DNA of 41,565 bases from an uncultured Treponema sp. (GCA_937877515.1 CALFIX010000044.1:1-41565); one strand, 5' to 3'. Shown: positions 8,553 to 16,523, counted from the stretch's first letter. The notes: a model not told the origin generated them from the sequence alone. A program made the numbers and translations.

Positions 8553-8561
8553 TGATATAAT
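8553..8561 (+). promoter_or_regulatory. Candidate extended -10 promoter upstream of murD
   Basis: TGaTATAAT (hexamer 8556-8561) is a strong extended -10; no good -35 is visible. Transcription from about 8568 would give a leader of about 185 nt before murD, unlike the leaderless genes elsewhere in the window. Confidence 0.5.
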
Positions 8562-8570
8562 TTTTTTTAG

Positions 8571-8605
8571 ACGGTTCTGCATTCAGCACACATTGAATGT
8601 ACCGT
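8571..8605 (+). other. Compound inverted repeat in the murD leader
   Basis: Nested pairs ACGGT (8571-8575)/ACCGT (8601-8605) and ATTCA (8581-8585)/TGAAT (8594-8598) can fold into one hairpin right after the predicted transcription start. There is no T-run after it, so it is not a simple terminator. Confidence 0.4.
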
Positions 8606-8625
8606 GCAAAAAAATGCTTTTTATG

Positions 8626-8731
8626 TTACGGGCTTTTCGCACTTCGCCTAAAGGCTCATTATTTTTTTTCGTTACTTACATTAAAATGCAAGTAACGAAA
8701 AAAATAACTGAAGGTGCTACAATCCCGCGTA
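8626..8731 (+). repeat. Interspersed repeat, copy 1 (murD leader)
   Basis: The copy begins with TTACGGGCTTTTCG (8626-8639) and ends with AATCCCGCGTA (8721-8731). Both ends recur, in the same order and on the opposite strand, at 15685-15772. The interior differs and contains GCC-taaa-GGC (8646-8655) and a 15-bp inverted repeat at 8663-8677/8690-8704 (TTTTTTTCGTTACTT and its complement). The element sits just before the murD Shine-Dalgarno. Confidence 0.6.
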
Positions 8732-8752
8732 CATGTCAAGAGGGGGATTTAT

Positions 8753-10327
8753 ATGACAACACCGCATGTTTACCCAAAAGGATGCACTTTCACTTCATTA
8801 GACCAGATAAAAGATAAAAGAATTACAATAATGGGCTTAGGCTTAAACGGTGGCGGCGAAGCCAGCGTTAGATTTTTTTTAAAACACGGAGCGTTTGTTA
8901 CCGTAACAGACATGAAAACTCGTGAACAGCTTCTTCCTACAATTGAGGCAATAGAAGAAGATGAAGCATTAGACAAAAGCCGCCTGACTTATGTATTGGG
9001 AGAGCATCGCATAGAAGACTTTAAAAACGCAGACTGTGTTATAAAAAATCCTGGAGTGCGTTTTGAAGGTAACCAATATTTAGAAGCTGCCAAAGCAGTA
9101 GAAACAGACCTGAGCATTTTCTTATATTTTACAAAGGCTCCAATTATTGCAGTAACAGGCAGCAAGGGAAAAAGCAGCACAGTAAGTGCAATTCACTACG
9201 GCTTAAAAGAATGTGGCTTTAACGCATTTTTAGGTGGCAACATTACAGTAAGCCCGCTAACATTTTTAGAAGAAACTTCAAAAGAAACCCCTGTAGTCTT
9301 AGAGCTTTCCAGCTGGCAATTAAGAGACTTACGTGGAAGAGGAGTCTTAAAACCTCACATTGCAATTATTACAAAAATTGTTCCAGACCACCAGAACTTT
9401 TATGGAAGCATGGACTCATACGTAGAAGACAAGCGATTAATCTACAGGGACCAGACCGCGGATGACTACACGCTTTTTGACGCAGACGACGACGGATACG
9501 AAAGAGAAAGCGAAAATGCTCTTTCTGAAAGCTCACACTCATTTACCCGCTGGGGAGATCTTTTTGCTTCAGAAACAAAAGCAAAAGTGCTCCGCTATTC
9601 AAGTTCCACTTTAGCACAAGAAGTTTGCGGAGTTTTTCAGAAAAAAGAAGAAAAAGAAATTAATGGTTATGTTCGCTTGAATGCCGGTGAACCGGAAGAA
9701 AAAATTATCGGCTCCCTCTTAGTGCCTGGACCGCACAACAGAATAAATGTTTTAAATGCAGCCTTAGTTTTGCGCCTTATGGGAGTAGAAAGCAGTAAAA
9801 TTATAAACGTAATGGCCTCCTGGAGAGGTATTCCTCACAGGCTGGAACGTTTTTACGATTATGCCCTACAGCCTTCAGAAAACGGCAACAAAAGACTTGC
9901 AATCTTTTACAACGACAGTGCATCTACCGTTCCGGAAGCAGCAGCTGCAGCCAGTCAGTCTTTTGGCACTCGCATAGTTTTAATTTGCGGCGGAACAGAT
10001 AAACAACTAGACTTTATGCCATTAGCCCGTACCTTGCATGGTGAATGTGGAACAGAATTTGTTCCTCAAAAAATTTATCTTCTCTCGGGGACAGGCACAG
10101 AAAAACTTACTTCCATGCTAGATGATATGCATGTAGAATACACAGGGCCTTTTGATTCTTTAGAAGTCTTGCTCACAGTTTTAAAAGAAGACTTAGAAAC
10201 CTCCTGTGACTCAAACTTACTCTTACCAATTGTCTTTAGCCCAGGAGCCACAAGCTTCGGAATGTTTACAAATGAATTTGACAGAGGCAATAAATTTAAG
10301 GAAGCCGTTCAAAAGATTTTTGCATAA
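8753..10327 (+). CDS. murD: UDP-N-acetylmuramoylalanine--D-glutamate ligase (MurD)
   Basis: MurD adds D-glutamate to UDP-MurNAc-L-Ala with ATP. The 524-residue product has an N-terminal Rossmann-like UDP domain (GLGLNGGGEAS), the Mur ligase ATP loop GSKGKSS at 136-142, ELSSWQLRDL, the IVPDHQNFYGSM segment and the ligand-binding IFYNDSASTVPEA. It is longer than the usual ~450 residues because of an insertion in the central domain. ATG 8753 was chosen because GAGGGGG lies 6 nt upstream; an in-frame GTG at 8714 is in the repeat element. It follows ddl by 226 bp and ends at a strong terminator shared with convergent purA. Confidence 0.94.
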   Translation: MTTPHVYPKGCTFTSLDQIKDKRITIMGLGLNGGGEASVRFFLKHGAFVTVTDMKTREQLLPTIEAIEEDEALDKSRLTYVLGEHRIEDFKNADCVIKNPGVRFEGNQYLEAAKAVETDLSIFLYFTKAPIIAVTGSKGKSSTVSAIHYGLKECGFNAFLGGNITVSPLTFLEETSKETPVVLELSSWQLRDLRGRGVLKPHIAIITKIVPDHQNFYGSMDSYVEDKRLIYRDQTADDYTLFDADDDGYERESENALSESSHSFTRWGDLFASETKAKVLRYSSSTLAQEVCGVFQKKEEKEINGYVRLNAGEPEEKIIGSLLVPGPHNRINVLNAALVLRLMGVESSKIINVMASWRGIPHRLERFYDYALQPSENGNKRLAIFYNDSASTVPEAAAAASQSFGTRIVLICGGTDKQLDFMPLARTLHGECGTEFVPQKIYLLSGTGTEKLTSMLDDMHVEYTGPFDSLEVLLTVLKEDLETSCDSNLLLPIVFSPGATSFGMFTNEFDRGNKFKEAVQKIFA

Positions 10328-10338
10328 AGCCCACAAAG

Positions 10339-10366
10339 AAGCCCCGTACTTCCGTGCGGGGCTTTT
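10339..10366. terminator. Terminator between convergent murD and purA
   Basis: Stem AAGCCCCG (10339-10346)/CGGGGCTT (10357-10364) with a short loop and a T-run on the plus strand. Adenines before the stem give a weaker T-run for the minus strand. Confidence 0.85.
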
Positions 10367-10388
10367 ACCTTAAAGTCTTATAAGAAGA

Positions 10389-11615
10389 CTATTTTTTCCA
10401 CACTGGCTTACGTATAAAGGTTTCGTCACGTTCATAACCTACAGAAATAATATCTACAGGTGTAGAACAGAAGCCCTCAATAAACTCTACATATTTTTTT
10501 GCATTTTTTGGAAGCTTTGAATACTTCTTAATTTCTTTAAGAGGAGTCTTCCATCCTTCAAATTTTTCCAAAACAGGTTTTGCATTGTTTAAGTCGTCAA
10601 TATTTGCCGGGAAGTCTGTTACAATCTTACCGTTTATTTCGTAAGCAACACAGGCTTCTATCTGATCCATTGCATCATAGATGTCTAAATGTGTAAGAAC
10701 CAAACCATCTAATGAGTTTACACGACATGCATAACGAAGAGCTACCAAGTCTAAATAACCGCAACGACGGGCACGTCCTGTTGTTACACCAAACTCACGG
10801 CCTGTTTTACGTACATAGTCGCAAAGTTCACCTTCGCTTTCTGCATTAAATTCTGTTGGCATAGGACCGTTACCTACACGAGTTTCATAAGCTTTGAATA
10901 CACCCAAAATTTTGTCCAAGTCATGAGGTCCAATTCCACAACCTGTAGCAGCCCCAGCCGCGCAACTTGCACCACTGGAAACATAAGGGTATGTTCCGCT
11001 GTCTAAGTCCAGCATAGCACCCTGAGCACCTTCAAACAAAATATTGTCTTTACGGACACTCCACATTCTGGCAGCCATGTCAACCCGCATGCTTAAAAGC
11101 TGGTCTTTATACTTATTGATGTATTCTAAATCTTCGCCCTCAAACTCTGCCATTTTCTCTTTCCAGTCAAGGTCTGCCAGGCGAAGTCCGTCACGATGAG
11201 CCTTTTCGCTATAAGCAATGCCCATTCCTCGGCCTGTAGTTCCAATAGGACGCTTTCTCTGAGCATCGCGGTCTTTGTCCATCTGGCGGTAACGTGGAAG
11301 AATGATGTGTGCACGGTCAGAAATAAATACACGGTCTTCCCAGTTAATGCCGTTATCTTTTAACATTTTAAGTTCTTCAAATAAAGCTTCCGGGTCTATT
11401 ACCATGCCGCTTCCTAAGAAAACTTTTTTGTCCGAATATAAAATTCCACTTGGAACCTGGTGCAATGCATACTGCTTACCGTCTACAACGATTGTATGTC
11501 CTGCGTTTGGTCCGCCCGCATAACGCACAACATACTTTGCATCTTCTGCAAGGTAATCAACAATTTTACCTTTTCCTTCATCGCCCCACTGAGCTCCAAT
11601 GATTACGACTTTCAT
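10389..11615 (-). CDS. purA: Adenylosuccinate synthetase
   Basis: PurA converts IMP plus aspartate and GTP to adenylosuccinate, the first committed step to AMP. The 408-residue product has the N-terminal P-loop GAQWGDEGKGK with catalytic Asp12, and His40 in GGPNAGHT, followed by the IMP-binding IGTTGRGMGIAYSEK and the late TTGRARRCGYLD segment. The start is fixed by AAGGAG 6 nt upstream. It lies 114 bp downstream of guaB, which acts on the same substrate in the other direction, but a good terminator separates them. The leader holds a minimal copy of the interspersed repeat (11643-11662). Confidence 0.97.
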   Translation of the reverse strand: MKVVIIGAQWGDEGKGKIVDYLAEDAKYVVRYAGGPNAGHTIVVDGKQYALHQVPSGILYSDKKVFLGSGMVIDPEALFEELKMLKDNGINWEDRVFISDRAHIILPRYRQMDKDRDAQRKRPIGTTGRGMGIAYSEKAHRDGLRLADLDWKEKMAEFEGEDLEYINKYKDQLLSMRVDMAARMWSVRKDNILFEGAQGAMLDLDSGTYPYVSSGASCAAGAATGCGIGPHDLDKILGVFKAYETRVGNGPMPTEFNAESEGELCDYVRKTGREFGVTTGRARRCGYLDLVALRYACRVNSLDGLVLTHLDIYDAMDQIEACVAYEINGKIVTDFPANIDDLNNAKPVLEKFEGWKTPLKEIKKYSKLPKNAKKYVEFIEGFCSTPVDIISVGYERDETFIRKPVWKK

Positions 11616-11642
11616 CTATATCTCCTTAATTTTTATTTAACC

Positions 11643-11662
11643 TACGCGGGATTTTAAGCCCG
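11643..11662 (-). repeat. Interspersed repeat, minimal copy (purA leader)
   Basis: On the minus strand TTCGGGCTT runs almost directly into AATCCCGCGTA. This looks like the two ends of the larger copies with no interior. CGGG/CCCG can pair to a small hairpin just before the purA Shine-Dalgarno. Confidence 0.45.
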
Positions 11663-11665
11663 AAC

Positions 11666-11718
11666 AAAAAAAAGTGCCTTGTTTAACGCATAAAACATTC
11701 TGCACCAAACAAAAGCAC
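11666..11718 (-). terminator. Intrinsic terminator after guaB
   Basis: On the minus strand GTGC and TTGTTT arms (11718 inward) pair with AAACAA and GCAC arms, followed by eight T (11673-11666). It lies between guaB and purA and may allow partial read-through. Confidence 0.65.
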
Positions 11719-11729
11719 CGTTCAATTTT

Positions 11730-13241
11730 TTATTCCGCATGTATAGACGTATTTTTTACCATTACGTCGTGTGCACCACTCTCTTGCACTGTTACTGCAG
11801 ACACAAGGGTAAGCTTTGCTTTTTCCTGAAGCTCAGGAATGCTTAAAGCACCACAGTTGCACATCGTATGAATAACCTTGCTTATGGTAAGGCCAACGCC
11901 GTCATGCAAGTGACCTGCATAAGGTACATAGCTGTCTACGCCTTCTTCAAACGCCATTCCTTTTTTACCGCCAAGGTCGTATCTCTGCCAGTTGCGTGCA
12001 CGGTTACTTCCTTCGCCCCAATATTCTTTTACATAGTTGCCATTTACAACAAGCTTATTTGTAGGACTTTCGTCAAAGCGGGCAAAATAACGGCCAAGCA
12101 TTACAAAGTCGGCTCCCATAGCTAAAGCCAGGGTAATATGGTAATCGTGAACAATTCCGCCGTCAGAGCAGATTGGAACATAAATGCCAGTCTTTGCGTA
12201 ATATTCATCACGAGCCTTTGCAACTTCTATTGTAGCAGTAGCCTGTCCGCGGCCAATTCCTTTTTGTTCACGGGTAATACAGATTGAACCGCCGCCAATA
12301 CCAATCTTTACAAAGTCAGCTCCATTTTCTGCAAGAAACATAAAACCTTCACGGTCTACAACGTTTCCTGCCCCAACTTTTACGTTTGCACCAAATTTTT
12401 CATGAATGTCATGTAAGGCACGAGCCTGCCATTCAGAATAACCTTCACTTGAGTCCAGGCAAAGGACATCTACACCAGCCTCCAAAAGCTTTGGAACGCG
12501 CTCCATATAGTCACGGGTGTTTATGCCGGCTCCAACAATGTAACGCTGCTTTTCGTCATGAAGTTCATTCGGATGAACTGCTGCTGAATCAAAGTCCTTT
12601 CTGAAAACTAAAGAAACAAGGTTACCGTTTTTGTCGATTACAGGAAGCTGATTTACTTTATTCTTCCAGATTAAGTCATTAGCATCGCTTAAAGTAATGC
12701 CGTCTTCGCCTGTGATAAGCTCCTTAAATGGAGTCATGTATTCGCTTACTTTTGCGTCTCTGGAAACGTGGTCTACTCTAAAGTCACGTTCCGTAATAAT
12801 ACCTTCGAGTTTACCATGAGCACTTCCGTCAGCAGTAACGGCAACTGTAGAGTGCCCTGTAGACTGAATAATGGAAAGCAAGTCTGCAATTGTCTGGTCA
12901 GGGCGGATATTTGAATCACTGGTAACAAAGCCTGCCTTGTATGCTTTTACGCGGGAAACCATTGCAGCCTGATCTTCTATACTTTGTGAACCGTAAATAA
13001 AGCTGATTCCGCCTTCTTTTGCTAAAGCTATTGCCATCTTGTCATCAGAAACAGACTGCATAACAGCACTTACCATAGGAATGTTCATGTAAAGGTCAGA
13101 TTTTTCGCCAGCCTTTTTGTTAAAACGTGTAAGCGGAGTGCGTAATGTTACATTTTCTGGAATGCATTCTGCAGATGTGTAGCCTGGAATTAACAGGTAC
13201 TCGCCAAAAGTGTGTGAAGGTTCTTCGTAAAAGTATGCCAT
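11730..13241 (-). CDS. guaB: IMP dehydrogenase, Tritrichomonas-like type
   Basis: GuaB oxidises IMP to XMP with NAD, the first step to GMP. The 503-residue product is an (alpha/beta)8 barrel with a CBS-pair insertion (about 105-220). The catalytic loop GGGSICITREQ holds Cys321, and the mobile-flap Arg420-Tyr421 dyad lies in NWQRYDLGGK. From memory the whole protein, including its length, the ICITREQKGIGRGQ loop and the C-terminal HDVMVK, is strikingly close to the IMP dehydrogenase of the protozoan Tritrichomonas foetus, thought to be of bacterial origin. The start is supported by AAGAGGT 5 nt before ATG. Upstream are a consensus promoter and two tandem leader hairpins. Confidence 0.96.
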   Translation of the reverse strand: MAYFYEEPSHTFGEYLLIPGYTSAECIPENVTLRTPLTRFNKKAGEKSDLYMNIPMVSAVMQSVSDDKMAIALAKEGGISFIYGSQSIEDQAAMVSRVKAYKAGFVTSDSNIRPDQTIADLLSIIQSTGHSTVAVTADGSAHGKLEGIITERDFRVDHVSRDAKVSEYMTPFKELITGEDGITLSDANDLIWKNKVNQLPVIDKNGNLVSLVFRKDFDSAAVHPNELHDEKQRYIVGAGINTRDYMERVPKLLEAGVDVLCLDSSEGYSEWQARALHDIHEKFGANVKVGAGNVVDREGFMFLAENGADFVKIGIGGGSICITREQKGIGRGQATATIEVAKARDEYYAKTGIYVPICSDGGIVHDYHITLALAMGADFVMLGRYFARFDESPTNKLVVNGNYVKEYWGEGSNRARNWQRYDLGGKKGMAFEEGVDSYVPYAGHLHDGVGLTISKVIHTMCNCGALSIPELQEKAKLTLVSAVTVQESGAHDVMVKNTSIHAE

Positions 13242-13264
13242 TTTTGACCTCTTAAAATATATTA

Positions 13265-13297
13265 GACTACAAGGTAGTCATCGGTCTTGACACCGAT
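13265..13297 (-). promoter_or_regulatory. Two tandem hairpins at the 5' end of the guaB mRNA
   Basis: On the minus strand ATCGGT-gtcaag-ACCGAT (13297-13280) is directly followed by GACTAC-ctt-GTAGTC (13279-13265). The first stem begins at the predicted transcription start. ACCT in the second loop region can pair with AGGT of the Shine-Dalgarno. They may stabilise the mRNA or control its translation; no known riboswitch class was recognised. Confidence 0.5.
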
Positions 13298-13302
13298 AAA
13301 GA

Positions 13303-13331
13303 ATTATACTGAAAAGCAAGAGCCGTTGCAA
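13303..13331 (-). promoter_or_regulatory. Predicted guaB promoter
   Basis: Minus strand: -35 TTGCAA (13326-13331), 17-bp spacer, -10 TATAAT (13303-13308). The predicted start near 13296 gives a ~55-nt leader. Confidence 0.72.
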
Positions 13332-13349
13332 CAGTTAGTAAAAACTAAA

Positions 13350-13371
13350 AAGCGGCTTAAAAAAGCCGCTT
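13350..13371 (-). terminator. Terminator after ftsH
   Basis: Arms AAGCGGCTT (13350-13358) and AAGCCGCTT (13363-13371), loop of four, followed on the minus strand by a T-rich run. It lies 15 bp after the ftsH stop and just upstream of the guaB promoter. Confidence 0.8.
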
Positions 13372-13386
13372 ACATGTTTAGTGTAA

Positions 13387-15543
13387 TCATTCTGTTTTGG
13401 AAGTTCGCCTTGTTCTTTTAGGTTTTTCTTCTTTTACATCGTCTGATTTAGTTTTACGAGAGGCTCTCTTTTTTTTAGGAGTTTCATCTTTAGATTCTTT
13501 TTCTTTAATATCAGAAACTTTAGAGTCAGCAGTTTCTGTAGAAGGAGCTTCCAATGAAAGAGGAGTATTAGAAATTAATTCTGCACAGTGACCTTCTGCT
13601 TTTATAATTTCGTAGAATTCTTTTCCATCTAAAGTTTCTACTTCGCAAAGGCGATTTGCTATATATTCCAATAGCTCTTTATGTTGTTGTAAGAGATTTA
13701 CTACATAATCGTAACGTTCATCTATAATGCGTTCTATTTCTTCATCAATAAATTTCTGCGTGTCTTCACTGTATTCGCGAATAAGATTAGGCTCTCCACC
13801 GGCGTTACCAAGAACACCTTTACCAAGTGTCATGTTCTTAAATTTGTCGCTCATACCGTACGTCATAATCATCTGTTTAACAATATCTGTTGCTCGAGCG
13901 ATGTCATTTGAAGCACCTGTAGATACGTCTCCTAAAACAACTTGTTCTGCAGCTCTTCCACCTAAAAGAGAGTCAATTTCATTTATTATGTCTTTTTTAG
14001 TGATAAAGTTTTTCTCTTCTTCTTCACGGTATTGAGTAAAGCCTCCTACGCCATGACTACGTGGGACTACAGTAATTTTGTTAACAGGCTCGTGACCAGG
14101 AGTAAATGCACCAACTAAAGCATGGCCTGTTTCGTGAACAGCAACAAGACGAATTTCTTTTTTATTGTCTTTTCTGCTCTTTTTCTTTAGGCCTATGCTT
14201 ACCTTGTCTATAGCTTCGTTAAAATCATACATGGAAACTTTTTTGCGTCCATTACGAACAGCCAGCAAGGCAGCTTCGTTTACAACGTTTGCAAGGTCAG
14301 CCCCAGAGAAGCCTGTTGTTCCGTGAGAAATATTTTCAAAGTCTACATCGTCATCAAGTTTTACATTTTTTGCATGTATGCGTAAAATTGCCTCACGACC
14401 TTTTACATCAGGTTTTTCTACCGGTACCTGGCGGTCAAAACGACCAGGACGTAAAATTGCAGGGTCTAAAACGTCTACACGGTTTGTTGCCGCTAAAACA
14501 ATAAGACCTTTGTCGTTGTCAAATCCGTCCATTTCTACCAAAAGCTGGTTTAAAGTCTGCTCTCTTTCGTCGTTACTAGAAAAACCATTAGCTCTGCTTT
14601 TAGCAAGTGCATCAATCTCATCTATAAAGATAATACAAGGTGCTTTTTCTCTAGCCTGTCTAAAGAGGTCTCTAACGCGACTTGCACCAACGCCAACAAA
14701 CATTTCTACAAAATCTGAGCCACTAATTCTAAAGAAAGGTACCCCTGCTTCTCCTGCTACTGCACGAGCTAAAAGAGTTTTACCTGTTCCAGGAGGTCCA
14801 ACGAGAAGAACTCCTTTAGGAATTTTTCCACCAATATCTGTATATTTTTTAGGTTGCTTTAAAAAGTCTACAACTTCTACAAGCTCTTCTTTTGCTTCGT
14901 CTACACCTGCTACATCGTCAAAGCGAGTTTTTACCTTTCCCTCGTCTACAGCTTTACTTTTACCGCCACCAATGCCAAACATGCTGCCCATTCCACCCAT
15001 GTTTCCCATTTTGCGGAAAATAAAAAAATACATAATGGCTATAAAAGCAATAGGAACTACAAGGTTTAACAGTAGCTGAATTAGATAATTATTTTGACGA
15101 GTTACAAATTTGTAATCCACGCCTTTTTCATTTAAGAGTTCTATAAAGCTGTTCATTAAAATGCCACTAGTTCTATATACTTGGCTAGGAGAAGTTTCTC
15201 TTCTTATCCATGGAAGAACAGTGTTAGAGCTTTCTGCACTAACAGCTTCAGGACCATAACCTGTAAAATAATTTTCTCCAAGTTCAACACGAACAATTTC
15301 GCCATTTTCTATAAGCTCTCTAAACTTAGAAAAGTCTATTAAGTTATCTGGCTTTGATGTGAATATAAGATTTATAAGTGCAATTGCTGCAATTATTATT
15401 AGTAAAACTACAAAAAATGGAACATGGGGTTTATTACCATTTGGCTTTTTGCCATTTTTATCGTCATCAGTAGTTAACTTAAAAAATTCATAAGGGTCAT
15501 CTTCGTTCTTATCATCTTCACGCTTGTCTTTTTCTTCACTCAT
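13387..15543 (-). CDS. ftsH: ATP-dependent zinc metalloprotease FtsH
   Basis: FtsH is a membrane-bound hexameric AAA+ protease that degrades misfolded membrane and some cytosolic proteins. The 718-residue product has two membrane segments (about 42-62 and 156-176) around a periplasmic domain, Walker A GPPGTGKT at 249-256, Walker B IIFIDE at 304-309, the second region of homology (NRVDVLDPAILRPGRFDRQ) and the zinc motif HETGH at 470-474. The N-terminus is unusually long and acidic before the first membrane segment. The C-terminus ends in a Lys/Glu/Ser-rich tail of about 50 residues that is probably disordered. GAGGA precedes the ATG. It is monocistronic, with its own promoter and terminator. 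Confidence 0.97.
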   Translation of the reverse strand: MSEEKDKREDDKNEDDPYEFFKLTTDDDKNGKKPNGNKPHVPFFVVLLIIIAAIALINLIFTSKPDNLIDFSKFRELIENGEIVRVELGENYFTGYGPEAVSAESSNTVLPWIRRETSPSQVYRTSGILMNSFIELLNEKGVDYKFVTRQNNYLIQLLLNLVVPIAFIAIMYFFIFRKMGNMGGMGSMFGIGGGKSKAVDEGKVKTRFDDVAGVDEAKEELVEVVDFLKQPKKYTDIGGKIPKGVLLVGPPGTGKTLLARAVAGEAGVPFFRISGSDFVEMFVGVGASRVRDLFRQAREKAPCIIFIDEIDALAKSRANGFSSNDEREQTLNQLLVEMDGFDNDKGLIVLAATNRVDVLDPAILRPGRFDRQVPVEKPDVKGREAILRIHAKNVKLDDDVDFENISHGTTGFSGADLANVVNEAALLAVRNGRKKVSMYDFNEAIDKVSIGLKKKSRKDNKKEIRLVAVHETGHALVGAFTPGHEPVNKITVVPRSHGVGGFTQYREEEEKNFITKKDIINEIDSLLGGRAAEQVVLGDVSTGASNDIARATDIVKQMIMTYGMSDKFKNMTLGKGVLGNAGGEPNLIREYSEDTQKFIDEEIERIIDERYDYVVNLLQQHKELLEYIANRLCEVETLDGKEFYEIIKAEGHCAELISNTPLSLEAPSTETADSKVSDIKEKESKDETPKKKRASRKTKSDDVKEEKPKRTRRTSKTE

Positions 15544-15572
15544 AAAATCCTCAATTTGTTTTAAGTATCGTT

Positions 15573-15601
15573 ATTATACAATATAAGCAAACATTTGTCT
15601 T
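15573..15601 (-). promoter_or_regulatory. Predicted ftsH promoter
   Basis: Minus strand: -35 AAGACA (15596-15601), 17-bp spacer, -10 TATAAT (15573-15578). The predicted leader is about 22 nt with a GAGGA Shine-Dalgarno. Confidence 0.65.
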
Positions 15602-15684
15602 TAGGCATTATAATTTTTTGTTTTTTTACAATAAACACACACAGGGAACTTCGGACATACGCACTTGCTATGCCCGAATGTATA

Positions 15685-15772
15685 TACGCGGGATTGGAGG
15701 GGCGAACGCAAGTGAGTTGCGTAACGGAGTGAAGCAATGGAGGCGAAAGCCGTAACCCCGAAAAGCCCGTAA
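15685..15772 (-). repeat. Interspersed repeat, copy 2 (upstream of ftsH)
   Basis: Read on the minus strand it starts TTACGGGCTTTTCG (15772-15759) and ends CCAATCCCGCGTA (15697-15685), the same ends as the copy before murD. The interior can form GGC-gaaa-GCC with a GNRA-like loop, CGCAA-gtgag-TTGCG and an outer GGGG/CCCC pairing. Confidence 0.6.
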
Positions 15773-15784
15773 TCTTTGCAATGT

Positions 15785-15975
15785 AAAAATAAAATAACAT
15801 GGGAACGGAGACATGGCAGACGGGAACGTCCAGCTGCACTCAATAAACGGCGGGAGCACTGTGAGCTTTTTCGTAACTTGAAGCAAGGCTTGAGCGTGGC
15901 AAGTTATGCGTGAACTCTTGGGCAAGGGCTCCCCTATGACGTGGCGTAAGTAAAATGTTATGTTATTTTATTTTT
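15785..15975. mobile_element. MITE-like element with 16-bp terminal inverted repeats
   Basis: AAAAATAAAATAACAT (15785-15800) is perfectly complementary to 15960-15975. The 159-bp interior is much richer in G+C than its AT-rich ends and contains GACG-ggaa-CGTC and TAACTTG/CAAGTTA stems. There is no coding frame. Size and layout fit a miniature inverted-repeat element or a long hairpin RNA; target-site duplications are not evident. Confidence 0.4.
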
Positions 15976-16022
15976 TTAACGCATAAACTTTTCACCCTTT
16001 ATGGAATTTCGTCCAAAAAATC

Positions 16023-16049
16023 TAAACTTTACACTCCATATACCGATAA
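16023..16049 (+). promoter_or_regulatory. Sigma-28 (FliA) flagellar promoter for fliS
   Basis: TAAACTTT (16023-16030), 11-bp spacer, ACCGATAA (16042-16049) differs from the enterobacterial sigma-28 consensus (TAAAGTTT-N11-GCCGATAA) at one base in each half. It lies 18 bp before the fliS ATG. Confidence 0.85.
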
Positions 16050-16067
16050 ACACAAGTGGAGGAATGT

Positions 16068-16523
16068 ATGGCATACAACAATCCGTACGGCGGTTACAAC
16101 GCATACAGGCAGACAGGTATAAAAACAGCAAGTCAGGGACAACTGATTGTCATGCTTTACGAAGCTGCTGTCTCAAACTTAGAAAAAGCAATTAACCTTA
16201 TTGACGAGCAGAATAAAATTGCGCCTGGCAACATAGAATCTTTCGGAAAATGCACTCAGAAGGTTCAAGATATAATTACAGAATTACAGGTCAGTTTAGA
16301 CATGGAAAAAGGCGGAGAAATTGCTCAGAACCTTATGTCGCTTTACGTATATTTTAACAAGGTTCTCCTGGACTCTACCCTTACTCACAACAGAAAAAAT
16401 CTAAATGAAGTTCTAAAAATGCTTACAGAGTTAAAAGACTCCTGGAGCGTTGCAGCTCAAAGCACTGCTAATACACAGACTCAGGTTCCACCAGACCGCC
16501 CGACATTAAACATTACCGGCTAA
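16068..16523 (+). CDS. fliS: Flagellar export chaperone FliS
   Basis: FliS binds the C-terminus of newly made flagellin, keeps it from polymerising and hands it to the export gate. The 151-residue helical protein has the family N-terminal segment AYRQTGIKTASQGQLIVMLY and the later LYVYFNKVLLDS and LNEVLKMLTELKDSW segments; the C-terminal tail is polar. ATG 16068 is chosen because GGAGG lies 6 nt upstream; an in-frame GTG at 16056 is part of that region. A sigma-28 promoter places it with late flagellar genes. It is followed after 11 bp by an FlgN-like gene. Confidence 0.93.
   Translation: MAYNNPYGGYNAYRQTGIKTASQGQLIVMLYEAAVSNLEKAINLIDEQNKIAPGNIESFGKCTQKVQDIITELQVSLDMEKGGEIAQNLMSLYVYFNKVLLDSTLTHNRKNLNEVLKMLTELKDSWSVAAQSTANTQTQVPPDRPTLNITG

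Larger units (their letters stand above)
15544..16067. other. Gene-free spacer between ftsH and fliS
   Basis: These 524 bp hold the ftsH promoter at the left and the fliS sigma-28 promoter at the right. Between them is a GC-rich, hairpin-rich block (about 15648-15950) made of an interspersed repeat copy and a separate element with terminal inverted repeats. Several open frames cross it, but none has a start signal or recognisable product. No tRNA, tmRNA, SRP or RNase P RNA signature was found. Confidence 0.7.

Noticed and set aside
8663..8704. 15-bp hairpin as a rho-independent terminator after ddl
   Set aside because: The T-run precedes the stem and A residues follow it on both strands, so there is no U-tract after the hairpin in either direction.
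14378..15079. 233-codon open frame opposite ftsH
   Set aside because: It is antisense to a well-conserved FtsH region, has no Shine-Dalgarno or promoter, and its Ser/Thr/Pro-rich product reflects the codons of ftsH.
15561..15925. Several overlapping minus-strand open frames in the ftsH-fliS spacer
   Set aside because: They cover repeat elements, have no start signals and encode Cys/Leu/Pro-rich products typical of translated repeats.
15640..15950. Known structural RNA (tmRNA, SRP, 6S, RNase P) in the GC-rich spacer
   Set aside because: None of the conserved sequence blocks of these RNAs is present; the hairpins are better explained by repeat elements.
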